A DNA stretch of 64,000 nucleotides. It comes from Henckelia pumila. Its lineage: Eukaryota > Streptophyta > Magnoliopsida > Lamiales > Gesneriaceae. A program made the translations under genes and the position numbers. Of this stretch, positions 61,685 through 64,000 are shown one piece after another. The notes under the pieces were generated by a model. It was not told the origin of the DNA. It made no database searches and saw nothing but the letters and a program-made list of their open reading frames with translations. How positions within the stretch are numbered: position 1 is the first letter of the stretch; the number at the start of each line of letters is the position of its first letter. The stretch is from the NCBI RefSeq assembly GCF_033568475.1, contig NC_133122.1, forward strand, positions 179,757,449-179,821,448. The letters are read 5' to 3'.

Positions 61685-62772
61685 ATATTTACACTCCAAA
61701 AATTGTTAATCACACTCTATTTTATATTTTTATTATTTTGTTTGACAAAAATGCCCTTATATATGACTTTCTTTATATACATAATATTTGATTGATTGAC
61801 CTTTCAAATTTAAACTTTCTCATATTAACTATTATAATTTTTATTGTATTTTATAAATTTTTAATTATAAGTTTAATTAAATAAAATAATAATAAATCTA
61901 CACATTAACTTTAAATTTTAATTTATTTTTATTTAGATCTCGACTTTATTGAAATTATATAAAGTTTTATTTATGAAGTTTTCATTTAATAAAATCATAC
62001 ATAAATATTAAATAAATTTACATTTATTTAGTTATCTTATTTTGATTTTTAATTTTTAAATACATGTTATTTTATTTAAATTCATATTTTTTCTCAAGAA
62101 TTGAATAAGAAATCAAATAAAGTGCAAAATGAAAATAGTTTTAATTAGATTATTTTTAAAAAAATCAATTATCTTGATTTACTTATATTATTAACTTGAT
62201 TTTATTTGTTCGAAATAAATTCGCCTAATTTCATTTTATTGATAGTCAAATCAAGTAATATACATAATCATGTAATTATATCATACACACTTGAGGACAA
62301 TATTACAAAATCACAGCAAACTTTAAAAAAATTATAAAAATATAGTATCATGATCCTAACTGATATTTCACTGAATCAAAAATAAAATAAAAAATTAATA
62401 GAGTATAACTATATACTTTTTCATATAATATCCTTTTAAAAAAAAGCATAAAATTAGTTTTATAATTAAAATATTCAGTGACATAGTTTTTAAAGTTATT
62501 TTAAAATAAAAATTTTTAAAATAAAGTTTATATATTGTAATAATATGATATTTTTTATTTTATTAAAAAATAATTAACTTTTGAGTATATATTATATATG
62601 GAAGTTGTATTTATAGTCATGCTAATATATCTAATAAATAAGAAAGTATGTAAAATTTAAATAGATCAATTGGCTTTACAAAATTATAAAGAACATGTAG
62701 GGATATAAATGTCAATTTATAAAATAAAGAGGTGAAATGGAGTGTGATTAACATATTTTGGAGTGTAAATAT
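61685..62772. mobile_element. Inverted-repeat element nested in the PIF/Harbinger copy
   Basis: 1088 bp. The left end ATATTTACACTCCAAAAATT continues GTTAATCACACTC; the right end is its reverse complement with few differences (about 40 bp). The interior is very AT-rich and non-coding. No target duplication was found by eye. Confidence 0.75.
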
Positions 62773-62786
62773 TTCTTCTATATATA

Positions 62787-63006
62787 TATATATATTTTTT
62801 TTTTATTATTATTTAAATATTATATATATCCATTATTTTATTATTTTTAATTTATTATTTATTAATATATATTATTACCGTTAATATGTATATATATATA
62901 TATACATATTAACGGTAATAATATATATTAATAAATAATAAATTAAAAATAATAAAATAATGGATATATATAATATTTAAATAATAAAAAAATATATATA
63001 TATAAA
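62787..63006. repeat. Long AT palindrome, arms about 100 bp
   Basis: Centred at 62896/62897 in TATATATATATA. The arms include ACCGTTAATATGTATATA and its complement and extend through ATATCCATTATTTTATTATT to the ATTTAAATATTATATA block, with only a short indel near the outer end. It would extrude as a cruciform or give a hairpin RNA. Confidence 0.92.
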
Positions 63007-63314
63007 AAAGAAAGTAACGGATACATAAATTGAAACCAAAAAAGACAAAAAATATGAAGAAAGAAAGGATAGAAGAAGAAAAGTGTGTGTTTGTATATAT
63101 GATATATACAATATATAATATATAACGGTTATATTTATATATATTTAAATAATAAAAAATAATATAAAAAAAAAAAAGCAAATGGTGCTCTCGACAGCAA
63201 GAACGCCCTTTGTCTGACAAGGAAAAAATCTTCTTCCACTATGGGAGAAGCTTTTTTTTTTCTGCCACGTGGGACAGTGGGAGCTCGAAAGACCTCCCAC
63301 TGTGAATGCCCTTA

Positions 63315-63466
63315 TGTAAAGATTATCTATATGTGTTTAAGTTTTCTGGTTGATTATCTATATGTGTTTAAGTTCTCGAAAGACCTTCCAGCTCGAACCT
63401 AACTTGAACCAAATGTTTATATAAGAATATACATACCAAATAATACATTGAAACACAACCAATTGC
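63315..63466. repeat. Short direct repeat beside the PIF/Harbinger end
   Basis: GATTATCTATATGTGTTTAA plus GTT occurs at 63321-63343 and 63352-63374. TCTCGAAAGACCTTCCAGCTC at 63373 resembles the subterminal part of the PIF right end. Confidence 0.7.
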
Positions 63467-63711
63467 CCTGTGTGAAGTCCCCGTACATGGCTTTAAGCAA
63501 AGTTATCCCATAACCAATGTATTTGGCAAAGTTGAAACCGAGAAAATAGTAATCAACCACTCTAATTTTCCTCTAAAACTGCACCAAACTGACAGCAAAA
63601 CAAGCACAAAAAACTAGAAATGGTGTCCGCCAATATGAACTTGGTGTCCATTTCATAAGGATTGTTCTGTTAAATGAAATGAAATGATAATACCGGAACC
63701 GCGAAAACCCA
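63467..63711 (-). pseudogene. PIN auxin efflux carrier fragment (PIN6-like), frameshifted
   Basis: On the - strand, pieces of the N-terminal membrane domain of a PIN carrier follow each other in the right order but in different frames: FAVPVLSFHFI (63704-63673), an in-frame TAA (63672-63670), NNPYEMDTKFILADTIS (from 63666), a frame change at the A/T run 63608-63613, [20 protein letters not shown] (near 63563-63504), another change at about 63505, then LLKAMYGDFTQ (to 63468). PIN proteins export auxin from the cell; the MYGDFTQ ending suggests the PIN6 branch. Neither the start nor the rest of the gene is present, so it is a truncated pseudogene. The fragment is short, but the blocks are distinctive. 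Confidence 0.8.
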
Positions 63712-64000
63712 AAATGATAAAACCAAAAATCTAAGAAATATACAAACCAAAAACAAGAAATAAATCCAAGTAGAGAGATTTTAGAGAGACACACCAGTTA
63801 CTACAAAAAAAATAGATTTTTGGATTTGAAAGTTAGGGCATAGACAGAGAAAGTTGCTCTACATTCCATGCCACTCAAATATAGACCCAAACGTCCGCTA
63901 CAATCTAGGCATGTCTGGCTTCAAATCTGAACAAAATTTGGCTCAATATGAATAAGATGATGCAATTCAATATATCAAAATTTTTGCTCTATCTGAGCAT
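63712..64000. other. No gene recognised
   Basis: Flanks the PIN fragment on its upstream side. No continuing PIN coding sequence could be seen, so it is either an intron or unrelated DNA. Confidence 0.35.

Larger units (their letters stand above)
60243..63311 (-). mobile_element. PIF/Harbinger DNA transposon, decayed
   Basis: 3069 bp. The left end GGGCATCCACAATAG and, in reverse complement, the right end GGGCATTCACAGTGG are terminal repeats, flanked by the 3-bp duplication TTA (60240-60242 and 63312-63314), the mark of PIF/Harbinger. Contains a broken transposase on the - strand. The right half is filled by a second inverted-repeat element and a long palindrome. Confidence 0.9.

Noticed and set aside
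62909-63220. Tyr/Ile-rich 103-codon ORF
   Set aside because: Translation of the AT palindrome; no real composition of a membrane protein family.

Overview
This is nuclear DNA of a flowering plant, most likely a eudicot. It is AT-rich and intron-bearing, and it carries four genes of plant type separated by long stretches of decayed transposable elements. No species can be named from the sequence. Some repeats look familiar from asterids (Lamiales), but that is only an impression.

Host genes: (1) a nine-exon SCAI-family gene, + strand, 7597-13379, with one GC-AG intron; (2) a histone H3.3 gene, + strand, coding 41733-42411, with a likely intron in its 5' UTR; (3) a four-exon 14-3-3 gene, - strand, 52388-50996; (4) a two-exon RABA4-type small GTPase gene, - strand, 56822-53292. 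All four open reading frames are complete. They are unrelated housekeeping or signalling genes, not a pathway. A fifth locus, 63467-63711 (-), is a frameshifted fragment of a PIN auxin efflux carrier.

Transposable and viral DNA: 1-1559 is an LTR remnant. About 14815-22380 is a nearly full-length, single-copy endogenous pararetrovirus (Caulimoviridae). It has a tRNA-Met primer site, several small overlapping ORFs, capsid, movement, protease/RT/RNase H and transactivator-like regions, and a promoter with a duplicated upstream block. It is broken by several stops and frameshifts. From 22381 to about 38150 lie nested Ty3/gypsy remains: one solo LTR inserted in another, each with an exact 5-bp target duplication; a 5' LTR with gag-pol that has lost its 3' end; and two more LTRs of a related family in opposite orientation. 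42979-48798 is a Ty1/copia element on the - strand with both LTRs and an exact target duplication, but with most of gag deleted. 49244-50434 is a non-autonomous DNA transposon whose terminal repeats are themselves palindromes, flanked by a 10-bp duplication. 60243-63311 is a decayed PIF/Harbinger element with TTA duplications, containing another inverted-repeat element and a 0.2-kb palindrome. Several MITE-like foldbacks lie between genes and in introns.

I see no CRISPR arrays, bacterial operons, rRNA or tRNA genes. The most unusual content is the pararetrovirus with its gene order and promoter, followed by the palindromic-end transposon and the nested LTR block.
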